Source of the DNA: Pseudomonadota bacterium
GTDB taxonomy: Bacteria; Pseudomonadota; Gammaproteobacteria; Burkholderiales; Ferrovaceae
Direction of reading: 5' to 3'
NCBI GenBank assembly: GCA_021798835.1
Contig: JAJZBQ010000009.1
Location: 20,102 to 84,101, forward strand
DNA: 64,000 bases
The number at the start of each line of letters is the position of its first letter. The first letter of the stretch is position 1. The translations under genes and the position numbers were made by a program. The notes under the pieces were generated by a model. The model did no database searches, was not told the DNA's origin, and was given only the letters and a program-made list of their open reading frames with translations. Positions 1 to 9,414 of this stretch are shown here, in pieces.

Positions 1-37
1 TGTCGGTCACTAAACCATAACGGGAATAATAATCTGG

Positions 38-2296
38 TCAGGATGCCTGGTTGCTGACACAGTCCACGTAGAATTTCGAATTACCATTGTTGCCGGTTTT
101 GGACAAGCCGTGGATGTCGGTCTCAAAACCCGGGAAACGCTGGTTGAAATCGCGGGCGAATTTCAGGTAGCGCACGATGGTGGCGTTGAAACGTTCGCCA
201 GGGATGAGCAGCGGGATCCCCGGGGGATAAGGAGTGAGCAGCACTGAGGTGATGCGTCCCTCCAGTTCATCGATCTCGACCCGTTCGGTCTGACGGTGGG
301 CCATGCGCGCAAAGGCATCAGCGGGCTTCATGGCGGGAACCATGTCGGAGAGGTACATTTCGGTGGTGAGACGTGCGACGTCATTGGCGCGATAGACTTC
401 GTGAATCTGGTCGGAGAGTTGGCGCAGTCCCCAATTCTCGTAACGCGGGTACTTGGCGACAAACTCCGGAAGAATGCGCCACAGTGGCTGGTTTTTGTCG
501 TAGTCATCCTTGAACTGCTGAAGTTCGGTGACCAGCGTGTTCCAGCGACCTTTGGTGATGCCGATGGTGAACATGATGAAGAAAGAGTACAGCCCGGTTT
601 TCTCCACCACCACGCCATGTTCGGCGAGATATTTGGTGACAACGGCGGCGGGAATCCCCATGTCATGGAAATCTCCCTCAACGTCCAGGCCGGGAGTGAT
701 GACGGTAGCCTTGATGGGATCGAGCATATTGAACCCTTCGGCCAGGTTGCCAAAACCATGCCAGCGTTCGCCGGGTTTTAGCATCCAGTCACTGCGCTCA
801 CCACCGCCTTCTTCAGCCAGGTAATCCGGTCCCCAGACCTTGAACCACCAGTCGGTCCCCCATTCCTCGTCCACCTTGCGCATGGCGCGGCGGAAATCCA
901 GTGCCTCGCTGATGGATTCTTCCAGCAGTGCCGTTCCTCCGGGGGGCTCCATCATGGCCGCAGCGACATCGCAGGAAGCGATGATGGCATATTGCGGGCT
1001 GGTGGAGGTATGCATCAGATAGGCTTCGTTGAAGCAGTCGCGGTCCAGTTTACGGGTCTTGCTATCCTGGACCAGAATTTGCGAAGCCTGGCTCAGGCCA
1101 GCCAGCAGTTTGTGGGTAGACTGGGTGGACATGACCATGGATTCGTGACAGATGGGGCGATCACGGCCGATGGCATGCATGTCTCGGTAGAAATCGCTGA
1201 ATGAGGCATGGGGCAACCAGGCTTCATCGAAGTGCAACGTGTCGATAACGCCATCCAGCAGGCTTTTAATGGTTTCCACATTGTAGAGAATGCCATCGTA
1301 GGTGCTCTGGGTGAGTGTCAGCACACGGGGTTGGGCTTGGGAATCCAGCGCAAAGGGGTTGGCTGCAATTTTTCGACGAATGTTTTCCGGTTTGAACTCA
1401 TCCAGCGGGATTGGGCCGATGATACCGTAGTGATTGCGCGTCGGCATGAGGAACACGGGGATGGCCCCCGTCATCATGATGGCATGCAGGATCGACTTGT
1501 GACAGTTGCGGTCGACCACCACGATATCGCCAGCGGCAACGGTGGAATGCCAGACAATTTTGTTGGACGTGGAGGTGCCATTGGTCACGAAAAACAGGTG
1601 ATCGGCATTGAATATCCGGGCGGCATTGCGTTCGGAAGCGGCCACCGGGCCGGTATGGTCGAGTAATTGACCCAGTTCATCCACCGCGTTGCACACATCG
1701 GCACGCAGCATGTTTTCTCCAAAGAACTGGTGAAACATCTGTCCCACCGGGCTCTTGAGGAAAGCCACTCCTCCCGAATGTCCGGGGCAATGCCAAGAAT
1801 AGGAGCCATCGGAAGCGTAGTGGGTCAGTGCACGAAAGAATGGAGGAGCCAGTGAGTCCAGATAAACCCGTGCTTCACGAGCGATATGTCGAGCCACGAA
1901 TTCCGGAGTATCTTCGAACAGATGAATAAAACCGTGCAGTTCCTTCAGTACATCGTTGGGGATATGTCGGGATGTGCGCGTTTCGCCGTACAAGAAAATC
2001 GGGATATCGGCATTGCGCCAGCGGATTTCCTGTACGAAAGCGCGTAGGCTACGCAAGGCGGCTTCCATTTCGTCCGGTGAACCGCTACCAAATTCTTCAT
2101 CGTCAATCGACAGAATGAATGTCGAGGCGCGGCTCTGTTGCTGGGCAAAAGAGGCCATATCGCCAAAACTGGTTACTCCCAGGACTTCAAATCCCTCCTG
2201 GGTGATGGCATCTGCCAATGCACGTACCCCCAGACCGCTGGTGTTTTCCGAGCGGAAATCTTCGTCGATGATCACGACAGGAAAACGAAACTTCAT
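38..2296 (-). CDS. Orn/Lys/Arg decarboxylase, AdiA-like (PLP fold type I)
   Basis: Decarboxylates a basic amino acid, consuming a cytoplasmic proton; such enzymes serve acid resistance or polyamine supply. The 752-residue length is close to AdiA (about 756). An N-terminal wing domain resembling a response regulator (residues 1-130) is followed by the PLP domain: the VVDRNCHKS segment (260-268), HFDEAW (355-360) and STHK with the Schiff-base lysine at K396. Many blocks resemble arginine decarboxylase more than CadA or SpeF, but substrate cannot be settled by eye. ATG is preceded by GGAGA at 5 bases. It is last in a leftward run after yeaD and pgm. Confident of family, less of substrate. Confidence 0.93.
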   Translation of the reverse strand: MKFRFPVVIIDEDFRSENTSGLGVRALADAITQEGFEVLGVTSFGDMASFAQQQSRASTFILSIDDEEFGSGSPDEMEAALRSLRAFVQEIRWRNADIPIFLYGETRTSRHIPNDVLKELHGFIHLFEDTPEFVARHIAREARVYLDSLAPPFFRALTHYASDGSYSWHCPGHSGGVAFLKSPVGQMFHQFFGENMLRADVCNAVDELGQLLDHTGPVAASERNAARIFNADHLFFVTNGTSTSNKIVWHSTVAAGDIVVVDRNCHKSILHAIMMTGAIPVFLMPTRNHYGIIGPIPLDEFKPENIRRKIAANPFALDSQAQPRVLTLTQSTYDGILYNVETIKSLLDGVIDTLHFDEAWLPHASFSDFYRDMHAIGRDRPICHESMVMSTQSTHKLLAGLSQASQILVQDSKTRKLDRDCFNEAYLMHTSTSPQYAIIASCDVAAAMMEPPGGTALLEESISEALDFRRAMRKVDEEWGTDWWFKVWGPDYLAEEGGGERSDWMLKPGERWHGFGNLAEGFNMLDPIKATVITPGLDVEGDFHDMGIPAAVVTKYLAEHGVVVEKTGLYSFFIMFTIGITKGRWNTLVTELQQFKDDYDKNQPLWRILPEFVAKYPRYENWGLRQLSDQIHEVYRANDVARLTTEMYLSDMVPAMKPADAFARMAHRQTERVEIDELEGRITSVLLTPYPPGIPLLIPGERFNATIVRYLKFARDFNQRFPGFETDIHGLSKTGNNGNSKFYVDCVSNQAS

Positions 2297-2394
2297 GCGG
2301 TCTCCAGGGTAAAGGGGAGCAGGGGGAAAGCCAGCGGATTATAGCCCTTTTGGCGCATTCTGAGGTAATGGCGATGGTGGGACAAAAGAAGAGA

Positions 2395-4062
2395 TTATTG
2401 GCCGGGGGCCTGGAGTGTCGTCGTCACCAATTGTTCTGCCTCTTCCAGCAGGCGATTCAGGTGTTCATGTCCCAGAAAACTTTCCGCATAGATCTTGTAG
2501 ATGTCTTCGGTGCCGGATGGCCGGGCAGCGAACCAGCCATTGTCTGTGGAAACTTTCAGGCCACCGATGGCGGCATGGTTGCCAGGGGCCTCGGTCAGGA
2601 TCTGGCGAATGGGTTCGCCTGCCAGGGTCTCGGAAGAGATCTGCTGAGGAGACAGTTTGGCCAACAGACGTTTCTGCTGCGGGGTGGCGGCAGCCTCGCG
2701 GCGGTCGCTGCACGGTTCTCCCAACTCGCGGGTCAGTTCGCGGTAGAGGATACCGGGGTCACGACCCAGGCGCGCCGTGATTTCGGCGGAGAGCAGGGAA
2801 GGAACCAAGCCATCTTTGTCGGTGGTCCAGACACGGCCATCGTGGCGCACGAAGGAGGCCCCGGCACTTTCTTCGCCGCCGAAGCCCAGCGAGCCATCAA
2901 ACAGTCCAGCGGCAAACCATTTGAAGCCCACCGGTACCTCGTAGAGTTGGCGTCCCAGTCGGGCCGTGACACGATCGATCATCTGACTGCTCACCACAGT
3001 CTTGCCCACAGCAGCCTGGGTACTCCAGTGGGGGCGATGACGAAACAGGTAATCGATGGCCACAGACAGGTAGTGATTGGGGGGCAGCAGCCCGGTGCTG
3101 GGTGTGACGATTCCATGTCGATCATGATCGGTGTCACAGGCAAAGGCGATGTCAAAACGATCCTTGAGTTCGATGAGTCCCTGCATGGCATCGGGCGATG
3201 AGGGATCCATGCGAATCTGTCCATCCCAATCCAGGCGCATGAACCGGAAGGTGGCATCGACTTCTGTATTGACCAGGGTCAGATCCAGTCCGTAACGTTC
3301 AGCAATGGCGGGCCAATAGTGGACCCCGGCACCTCCCAGAGGATTCACGCCCATTTTCAGGCCGGAATGGCGGATCACATCCAGATCGAGTATCTGGTCG
3401 AGTTCATGGACATAGGTGTTGAGATAATCGTAGCGATGGGTGGTGGAAGCACGCAGGGCCTGAGCCATGGTCTGTCGCCGGATGCCCTGCAGGGAATTTT
3501 TCAGATACGTGTTGGCGCGCTCTTCGATCCATCGGGTGATCTCGGCATCCGCTGGTCCTCCGTTGGGGGGGTTGTATTTGAAGCCGCCGCTGGTGGGAGG
3601 GTTATGAGAGGGGGTGATGATGATGCCATCTGCCAAACCGGAAGTCCTCCCGCGATTATGAGCGATGATGGCAAATGAGACGGCTGGGGTGGGAGTGTAT
3701 TCGTCGCCGTGAGCCAGCATCACATCCACGCCATTGCCCGCCAGTACTTCCAGTGCGGTGGTATAGGCTGGCATGGACAGGGCATGGGTATCGATACCGA
3801 GAAACAGGGGGCCATTGAGACCGTGGGCATTTTTGTAGTCGCAGATGGCCTGCGTCATGACCAGGACATGATTCTCATTGAAAGTATGGTTGAAGGATGA
3901 TCCACGATGTCCGGATGTCCCAAAGGCGATGCGTTGTTCCGGAAGGGTATAGTCCGGTTCATGGGTGTAATAGGCGGTCACCAGTTTGGCGATGTCTGCG
4001 AGCTGGTCGGACGGGACTGTGCTGCCGGGGATGGGGGAGGCTGAAGTGGGGGTGGAATTCAT
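2395..4062 (-). CDS. pgm: Phosphoglucomutase (alpha-D-glucose phosphate-specific)
   Basis: Interconverts glucose-1-phosphate and glucose-6-phosphate in the cytosol, linking glycogen or exopolysaccharide metabolism to central carbon flow. Visible signatures are FGTSGHRG near the N terminus, the active-site phosphoserine loop TPSHNP (serine at about residue 152 from the chosen start) and a metal-binding CDTDHDRHG loop. The frame stays open up to 4173, but that would overlap yeaD by 89 bases. The ATG at 4062 has GAGGT 8 bases upstream and gives 555 residues, close to the E. coli enzyme (546). It follows yeaD by 22 bases and is probably co-transcribed with it. Confidence 0.95.
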   Translation of the reverse strand: MNSTPTSASPIPGSTVPSDQLADIAKLVTAYYTHEPDYTLPEQRIAFGTSGHRGSSFNHTFNENHVLVMTQAICDYKNAHGLNGPLFLGIDTHALSMPAYTTALEVLAGNGVDVMLAHGDEYTPTPAVSFAIIAHNRGRTSGLADGIIITPSHNPPTSGGFKYNPPNGGPADAEITRWIEERANTYLKNSLQGIRRQTMAQALRASTTHRYDYLNTYVHELDQILDLDVIRHSGLKMGVNPLGGAGVHYWPAIAERYGLDLTLVNTEVDATFRFMRLDWDGQIRMDPSSPDAMQGLIELKDRFDIAFACDTDHDRHGIVTPSTGLLPPNHYLSVAIDYLFRHRPHWSTQAAVGKTVVSSQMIDRVTARLGRQLYEVPVGFKWFAAGLFDGSLGFGGEESAGASFVRHDGRVWTTDKDGLVPSLLSAEITARLGRDPGILYRELTRELGEPCSDRREAAATPQQKRLLAKLSPQQISSETLAGEPIRQILTEAPGNHAAIGGLKVSTDNGWFAARPSGTEDIYKIYAESFLGHEHLNRLLEEAEQLVTTTLQAPGQ

Positions 4063-4084
4063 GGGGACGACCTCGGGTTGGGGA

Positions 4085-4993
4085 TCAGGCGAGTGGTTCA
4101 CTGCGGTAACAGACCCGGAGATGATGGACCTGGCCGGGAGCGAGTTGGATGGTATCATCGGCAGCATTGGCATTTTCGACGCAGACCATGGTCAGGTAGC
4201 CCTCATCGCCCATGTCGCCCATTTTGGTGGATTTCTCGATCCAGGGATTCCAGACGACGGTGGAGGCGCTGCCGGATTTGGTGATTCGTATCCGACGTTG
4301 TAGCACGGGGTCCTCGATCAGGATATCGCGTTGACTGTTCAGATAAATACGATCCGTTTCCTGACTGAAATGAACCGCGCCTTGCTGGGTGGCGTGCAAG
4401 CCATTCAGGGTTTTGTCGAGGTAGGGGCAGTCTTCTAATCCTGTGAGCTGGATCTGGCGAATATCACCGATACGGAAATAGGTGTGCAGAGCCTGGCTGA
4501 GGGGTAGGGAGTGAGCGCTGCGATTGTGCGTGACCAGGTTGACTTCCAGTTGTGTACCGATGGTGAAATGACATTCCAGCGTCGTGTCGTGGGGCCATTG
4601 ATCTTTTGGCATGGCATCGGGCGGGAGATGCAAGGCGATCCGTACGGTGCCATCTGGTTGTGTCGCTGCCGTGAGCATTTCCCACGAGAGGGTACGCGCA
4701 AACCCGTGAGCCGGAAAATCGGCACGGGTGGCATGGGGGCCGAACCATGGCCAGCAGATTGGGGCTCCTCCTCGAATGGATTTTCCGGGACGGAAAGTGG
4801 CGGCGTCAGAGAGCCAGATGATGGGTTTCTCGCCCTGGGGGGTCCACTGGATGATTTGAGCGCCCTGCAGGGAAATGCGGGCGCTGGCCTGGGCACTGGT
4901 TACCGCAATATGGATCAGTCCATTGGGTTCTTCAAGAAATTCGATGAGGCCTGGTATGCCGTACAGGCGGTTCAAGGTGTCGAGGGAATTCAA
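4085..4993 (-). CDS. yeaD: D-hexose-6-phosphate mutarotase (YeaD family)
   Basis: Equilibrates the anomers of glucose-6-phosphate and related hexose phosphates. The 302-residue product has the aldose-1-epimerase-like family features: an N-terminal LQGAQI block, a GGAPICWPWFGPH segment and an HTYF block near the middle. The start is TTG, supported by AAGGAG 6 bases upstream. It lies directly upstream of pgm on the same strand, so the two probably form a small hexose-phosphate unit. The assignment to the glucose-6-phosphate epimerase family is firm; the exact sugar preference is inferred. Confidence 0.9.
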   Translation of the reverse strand: MNSLDTLNRLYGIPGLIEFLEEPNGLIHIAVTSAQASARISLQGAQIIQWTPQGEKPIIWLSDAATFRPGKSIRGGAPICWPWFGPHATRADFPAHGFARTLSWEMLTAATQPDGTVRIALHLPPDAMPKDQWPHDTTLECHFTIGTQLEVNLVTHNRSAHSLPLSQALHTYFRIGDIRQIQLTGLEDCPYLDKTLNGLHATQQGAVHFSQETDRIYLNSQRDILIEDPVLQRRIRITKSGSASTVVWNPWIEKSTKMGDMGDEGYLTMVCVENANAADDTIQLAPGQVHHLRVCYRSEPLA

Positions 4994-5124
4994 GCCGGCT
5001 CCTTATCGGGGGTCATCAGGGTGTTTAGTATGGCACAATGCCTTCGTATCGGGTTTTTGCATTTTCGATGGATGGAGGTGATGTGCCAGGGTCGGGAATG
5101 GAGAGTCAAAGGGAGAATCATAGC

Positions 5125-6519
5125 GTGGAGAAATCATTGAATGTTTGGCAGAGTCAACGTCGTCAGGTGCTTCAAGGGGGGGGAATGGTCGCGTTGACCT
5201 CATTGATGTCTGCCACAGCAATGGCACAGAACCACACGATTCAGGCTGTACGCAATAGCAATTCATTGCAGCAGGGAGAATTTCCGGATGGCTTTTTGTG
5301 GGGGGCGGCGACGGCTGGACATCAGGTGGAGGGAGGGAATATCAACAGCGATTCCTGGTTGCTGGAAAACATGAAACCCACGTTGTTTGATGAACCGTCC
5401 GGTGACGCTTGCGATCATTACCATCGTTTTGGAGAAGACATCGCCCTGCTGCCGGAACTGGGGTTGAATACGTTCCGGTTTTCTCTGGAATGGTCCCGTA
5501 TCGAACCAGAACCGGGGCAATTCTCACTGGCGGAAATCGACCATTACCGCCGCGTGTTGCAGACCTGTCACCGCATGGGAGTGACCCCGATGGTCACTTA
5601 CAATCATTTTACGACTCCGCGCTGGTTTGCCGGGATGGGGGGGTGGGAGTCGCCCAATGCGAGCCAACTCTTTGCCCGCTACTGTGCCATGGTGACCAGT
5701 CAATTGGGAGAATTGATGGGGATGGTGACGACGCTCAATGAACCCAACCTGATACAACTGCTGTTTGGAATTCCGGGGCTTCAGCAGACCAAGTTGGGGA
5801 CTATCGAGGATCAGGAAATCATCCGCAAGGCGGGAGAACGGATGGGAACCGGACTGTTTTCATCGTGGGTGTTCGGGGATTACGAACACATTCATCGGGG
5901 CCTGTTGCTGGCCCATCGTACCGGTTATGAGGCCATCAAGACGGAACGACCGGAGTTGCAGGTCGGGGTATCGATTGCCATGGAAGATGATCAGGTGGTG
6001 GAGCCGGGTGGAGAAGGAATGCTGGACAAGAAGCAGAGCCTGGCTTACGTTCCCTGGTTTGATGTTGCTCGCCGTCATGCTGACTTTTTTGGCGTGCAAT
6101 GTTATTCCCGTTGTCGCATCGGCCCTTCGGGACGTTTGCCGCCCGAGCCTGGGGTACCGCTTACGGATATGGGCTATGAATTCTATCCGGAAGCGCTGGA
6201 AGGGGCTCTGCGTTATACCCACCAACATCTCAAAATTCCCCTATACGTGACAGAAAACGGAGTGGCGACAACCGACGATACGCGGCGTATCGAGTATATT
6301 CGGCGTGCGGTAGCCGGTGTGAGCCATTGCCTGGCTTCCGATATCGATGTGCGGGGATATATTCACTGGTCTTTGCTGGATAATTTTGAATGGCTGGATG
6401 GTTATCGTCCGCATTTTGGACTGGTTTCGGTGGACCATAAGACCTTTCACCGGCATATCAAGCCCAGTGCCGTATACCTGGGCGAGATCGCGCGCCATAA
6501 CCATCTGATGGAGGGATGA
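5125..6519 (+). CDS. Family 1 glycoside hydrolase (beta-glucosidase-like) with a Tat-like signal
   Basis: Predicted retaining beta-glycosidase. TLNEP carries the acid/base glutamate (about residue 206) and VTENG the nucleophile (about 377), both intact. The N terminus has QRRQVLQGGG, a hydrophobic run and an AMA cleavage site, resembling a twin-arginine signal; most bacterial GH1 enzymes are cytosolic, so export would be unusual. The frame is open from 5038. The GTG at 5125 is chosen because AGGGAG lies 9 bases upstream and the signal then begins the protein; the ATG at 5098 is an alternative. A run of eight G lies in the signal region (5176-5183). The permease gene follows by 4 bases. Confidence 0.88.
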   Translation: MEKSLNVWQSQRRQVLQGGGMVALTSLMSATAMAQNHTIQAVRNSNSLQQGEFPDGFLWGAATAGHQVEGGNINSDSWLLENMKPTLFDEPSGDACDHYHRFGEDIALLPELGLNTFRFSLEWSRIEPEPGQFSLAEIDHYRRVLQTCHRMGVTPMVTYNHFTTPRWFAGMGGWESPNASQLFARYCAMVTSQLGELMGMVTTLNEPNLIQLLFGIPGLQQTKLGTIEDQEIIRKAGERMGTGLFSSWVFGDYEHIHRGLLLAHRTGYEAIKTERPELQVGVSIAMEDDQVVEPGGEGMLDKKQSLAYVPWFDVARRHADFFGVQCYSRCRIGPSGRLPPEPGVPLTDMGYEFYPEALEGALRYTHQHLKIPLYVTENGVATTDDTRRIEYIRRAVAGVSHCLASDIDVRGYIHWSLLDNFEWLDGYRPHFGLVSVDHKTFHRHIKPSAVYLGEIARHNHLMEG

Positions 6520-6523
6520 TGTC

Positions 6524-7720
6524 GTGACCAGCACCCAGGAGCAGCGCGGCTGGATGGGGGTTTGTGTCGCGGTGTTTTTCTTCTGGGGGTTATCGACGGT
6601 GTTGATCGACTCTCTGGTTCCCAAACTCAAGGAATTGTTCGATTTGGGGTATGCCGAGGTGCTGTTGACCCAGTTCAGTTTCTTTGTGGGATATCTGGTT
6701 TTTTCTCTTCCTGCAGGGCACCTTCTGGCACATTGGGGGTATCCGCGTAGCATTGCGCTGGGACTTGGATTGGCGGTGATCGGCTGTTTGCTGTTGATTC
6801 CGGCCACGTTGTTCGGGCGTTTCCCCTGGTTTCTGGTGGCCCTGTTTGTGCTGGCAGCCGGCATTACCCAGTTGCAGGTGGCCGTGAATCCGCTGGTTCT
6901 GGCCCTGGGGGTGCGTGACCATGCGCAAAGTCGTTTGACATTGGCGCAGGGGTTCAATTCTCTGGGAACGACGGTGGGCCCCTTGATTGGGGCGGCCGTG
7001 ATTTTACGGCAGGTGACCCCGGATAATCTGGCTCCCTTACGTTGGCCATTTTTGGCCATCGCGGTGTGTTTTGTGGCATTGGGGTGGCGCTTCTGGTCAG
7101 GGCGCGATGCGGCGGCGTTACCTGCCGTGAGTGCGGGACCTGCCAAGGTGGATTGGCTCTTGTTGCGTCAACGTCAGTTTGCCTTTGGGTGGGGGGCGCT
7201 GTTCGTGTATGTTGGAGCGGAGGTCACACTGGGGAGTCTGATGACCAACTACTTGATGCAGCCTTCCGTGCTGGCCTGTTCCGCGACGTTGGCGGGTAGC
7301 CTGGTAAGTCTATACTGGGGAGGAGCCATGGTGGGGCGGTTTCTGGGTTCCTGGGTTCTGGTGCGAGTTGCCGCCGCACGGGTCCTGTTTGCCTGTGCCA
7401 TGGTGGCGTTGGGGTTGGTGGGGCTTTCCTGGTTGAGCGGGGGGGTACTGGCGGCTTCGGCACTGTTGCTGGTGGGGGGCTGCAATTCGGTGATGTTTCC
7501 CGTTATCTACTCGCTGGCGCTCAAGGATATGGGGGATGATGTGCCTCAGGCGTCGGGATTGCTTTGTCTGGCCATTGTAGGGGGGGCGCTGGTTCCTTTG
7601 GGCAGCGGGATACTGGCCGATCAGGGAGGATTGCGTTTGGCGTTGGCCTTGCCATTGGTTTGTTACGGTTTGATTGCCGGGTTTGCTCGCTGGACGTGGG
7701 GCTCCTCGCTTGTGCGCTGA
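6524..7720 (+). CDS. MFS sugar permease, FHS family (FucP/GluP-like)
   Basis: A 398-residue integral membrane protein with about 12 hydrophobic segments. The FFWGLSTVLIDSLVPKLK start and the LTQFSFFVGYLVFSLPAG segment resemble fucose/glucose/galactose:H+ symporters. It starts with GTG 4 bases after the glycosidase stop, with GGAGG just upstream. Translational coupling suggests it imports the monosaccharide released outside the membrane by the neighbouring GH1 enzyme. The family call is good; glucose as substrate is an inference from context, including the nearby mutarotase and phosphoglucomutase. Confidence 0.87.
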   Translation: MTSTQEQRGWMGVCVAVFFFWGLSTVLIDSLVPKLKELFDLGYAEVLLTQFSFFVGYLVFSLPAGHLLAHWGYPRSIALGLGLAVIGCLLLIPATLFGRFPWFLVALFVLAAGITQLQVAVNPLVLALGVRDHAQSRLTLAQGFNSLGTTVGPLIGAAVILRQVTPDNLAPLRWPFLAIAVCFVALGWRFWSGRDAAALPAVSAGPAKVDWLLLRQRQFAFGWGALFVYVGAEVTLGSLMTNYLMQPSVLACSATLAGSLVSLYWGGAMVGRFLGSWVLVRVAAARVLFACAMVALGLVGLSWLSGGVLAASALLLVGGCNSVMFPVIYSLALKDMGDDVPQASGLLCLAIVGGALVPLGSGILADQGGLRLALALPLVCYGLIAGFARWTWGSSLVR

Positions 7721-7722
7721 GA

Positions 7723-8466
7723 CTACGAGTCGCTGGCGCGTGCTTCCCAGCGTGACAGCGTGGGGAACAAATTCAGGCCGGTGTCGCGTTTGAGTTCGGT
7801 GGCCAGTTTGCGCAGGGAAGGCATGTCGGGGGGTGGGAAGGAGGCGGGGCTGGCCATGGCGATGACATTGCCATCTGGACAGGGTGGCAGGACGCATATC
7901 GGAGGCACAAATGCCTGTTGCAGGCGTTTCAGCGTTCCGCGAAACCCGCGATTTTTGCCGAGCAGATTGATGGTCAGGATGCCATTGTCGCTCAGTCGGG
8001 CACGGCAGCGTTGGTAGAATGCCTCGGATTCCAGTGCGCCGGCACGACCTTTCTCGTCGAATCCATCGACCAGAATCACATCGTATTGCTGGGGGCAGGT
8101 GGCCATGAAGTCGGCCCCATCGGCATGAATTACCTCCAGGTGCAGAGCATTTTCCGGGAGTTTGAAAAAATGGCGTGCGGCGGCAATGACCTGATGGTTG
8201 CATTCGATGACGGTTTGATGGGTGTCGGGGCAATGCCGATGGAGAAATCGGGTCAGGGATGCGGCACCCAGACCGATCAGCAGCACGCGTTCCGGATGTC
8301 GTGGCCCCAGCAGCAGAGGCATCATCATCTCGCGGGTATATTCCAGTTCCAGATGCCAGGGGCGGGCTACCCGCATGGCTCCCTGAACCCATTCAGAACC
8401 GAAATGCAGGGTTCGCACGCCACAGGATTCGCGGATATCGATGGCGTGTTGTGCGGGAGAGGCCAT
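7723..8466 (-). CDS. Spermidine synthase-like SAM-binding protein
   Basis: About 247 residues with a Rossmann methyltransferase/polyamine synthase core: LLIGLGAASLTRF is the glycine-rich nucleotide-binding loop, followed by VIECN (acidic residue for ribose), HADGADF and ILVDGFDE. Proteins of this type are often annotated as SpeE-like, but many lack aminopropyltransferase function, so the substrate is open. The frame extends upstream to 8589 inside the lipoprotein gene; the ATG at 8466 leaves an 8-base gap, though no clear ribosome-binding site is visible. It is convergent with the sugar permease (2-base gap). Confidence 0.8.
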   Translation of the reverse strand: MASPAQHAIDIRESCGVRTLHFGSEWVQGAMRVARPWHLELEYTREMMMPLLLGPRHPERVLLIGLGAASLTRFLHRHCPDTHQTVIECNHQVIAAARHFFKLPENALHLEVIHADGADFMATCPQQYDVILVDGFDEKGRAGALESEAFYQRCRARLSDNGILTINLLGKNRGFRGTLKRLQQAFVPPICVLPPCPDGNVIAMASPASFPPPDMPSLRKLATELKRDTGLNLFPTLSRWEARASDS

Positions 8467-8474
8467 GCGAGGGA

Positions 8475-9338
8475 TCACAGACCGGAAGCGCGCAGGTTTT
8501 GGACAAGTTTTTCCATGGCGCGATGCAGGGATTGATCCAGTTGTTGCATTTGTTGGTCTTGAGAGATATCGCCAATCAACTGGGGCCATAGCCCGTCTGA
8601 AAATCCGGTTTCGTCATCCTGCCACAGGATGACTCCGCTGTGCAGGTCCACCAGATCACCATGAACCCGGACAGGGCGATACATCTTGTCGAGAACCCAG
8701 AGGCCCGAATAGGCTTCCAGGCTTTCTTCCGCGGTTTCATCCACCAGATAAATGCCTGCCAGAGCGCGGGTGGCCGGGTGCACGTAAAAAAAGGCGGTGA
8801 TTCCCAAGGTGCTCACGACTTCGTAGGCGATGAGGCTACGTTTCCAGGCCGAGGGAGTCCAGCCGTAATCGGTGAGGCCAAATCGCAGCAACAGATCTGT
8901 TTTTGGATGGCTGCGTTGCAGATTGTCGAGTGTGGGGCCGGAGAGAGAGGTGGCGGAGGTGCCTGGGCTGAATTGAAAAGAAGGGGGGAGTTGGAAAGGG
9001 GTCGGATCGAGATGGACTCCGGGGAGTTGTGTCAATTGGTTGGACAACTCCAGTTGGGCCTTTTGGGTCGCCTGCTGGATGAGCGCGTGATTTACGGCTG
9101 CAATGTCCGCAGGGGTAGCAGGGGTGGCAGGGGATGATGCTTCGATCAGATCATGGATCAACGTGGGAGAGAGTTCGCTGGATTGCCACAGTCCAATGGT
9201 GGGGGTGGGAGAAGGCAGATTGATCGGTTGCGTGGACAGCGTGGAACAGCCGGAAAGCCACGCCAACGCTAGTCCCGTCAGTAAAAAACGACCGAACAGG
9301 GACGCGTGGCGGGTGGGCAAAAAGGTTGAAGCGCTCAA
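8475..9338 (-). CDS. Putative outer-membrane lipoprotein of unknown function
   Basis: I do not recognise the family. The product has a lipoprotein signal: a hydrophobic stretch, then LSGC with the lipidated cysteine at about residue 31, then a Ser/Pro/Thr-rich linker. A second hydrophobic stretch (about residues 170-190) lies in the middle. The putative start is TTG at 9338 without an obvious Shine-Dalgarno; another TTG 6 codons downstream would also leave a complete signal. It sits upstream of the spermidine-synthase-like gene on the same strand, so the two may be co-expressed. It may be a penicillin-binding-protein activator-like or envelope-stress lipoprotein, but nothing decides this. Confidence 0.7.
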   Translation of the reverse strand: MSASTFLPTRHASLFGRFLLTGLALAWLSGCSTLSTQPINLPSPTPTIGLWQSSELSPTLIHDLIEASSPATPATPADIAAVNHALIQQATQKAQLELSNQLTQLPGVHLDPTPFQLPPSFQFSPGTSATSLSGPTLDNLQRSHPKTDLLLRFGLTDYGWTPSAWKRSLIAYEVVSTLGITAFFYVHPATRALAGIYLVDETAEESLEAYSGLWVLDKMYRPVRVHGDLVDLHSGVILWQDDETGFSDGLWPQLIGDISQDQQMQQLDQSLHRAMEKLVQNLRASGL

Positions 9339-9355
9339 AGGTAAGCGGTTATACT
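9326..9355 (+). promoter_or_regulatory. Sigma70-type promoter for the CPA2 antiporter gene
   Basis: TTGAAG (9326-9331) and TATACT (9350-9355) are separated by 18 bases. Transcription would begin at about 9362, which is why the antiporter start is placed at 9415 and not at the ATG at 9361. Confidence 0.55.
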
Positions 9356-9414
9356 GAAAAATGTCTGGATTACTCTATGGCTTCTTCATCGAAGCCATGA
9401 CGGCGTGGAGGGGA

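Noticed and set aside
2350..3201. Long rightward open frame opposite pgm
   Set aside because: It is the antisense shadow of the phosphoglucomutase gene, with no ribosome-binding site and no recognisable protein.
5176..5183. G8 tract in the signal region of the GH1 gene as a phase-variation switch
   Set aside because: G8 tracts also occur inside essential or housekeeping genes here (pnp 45567-45574, proB 59754-59761, the GGDEF gene 37607-37614), so long G runs look like a general composition trait of this genome.
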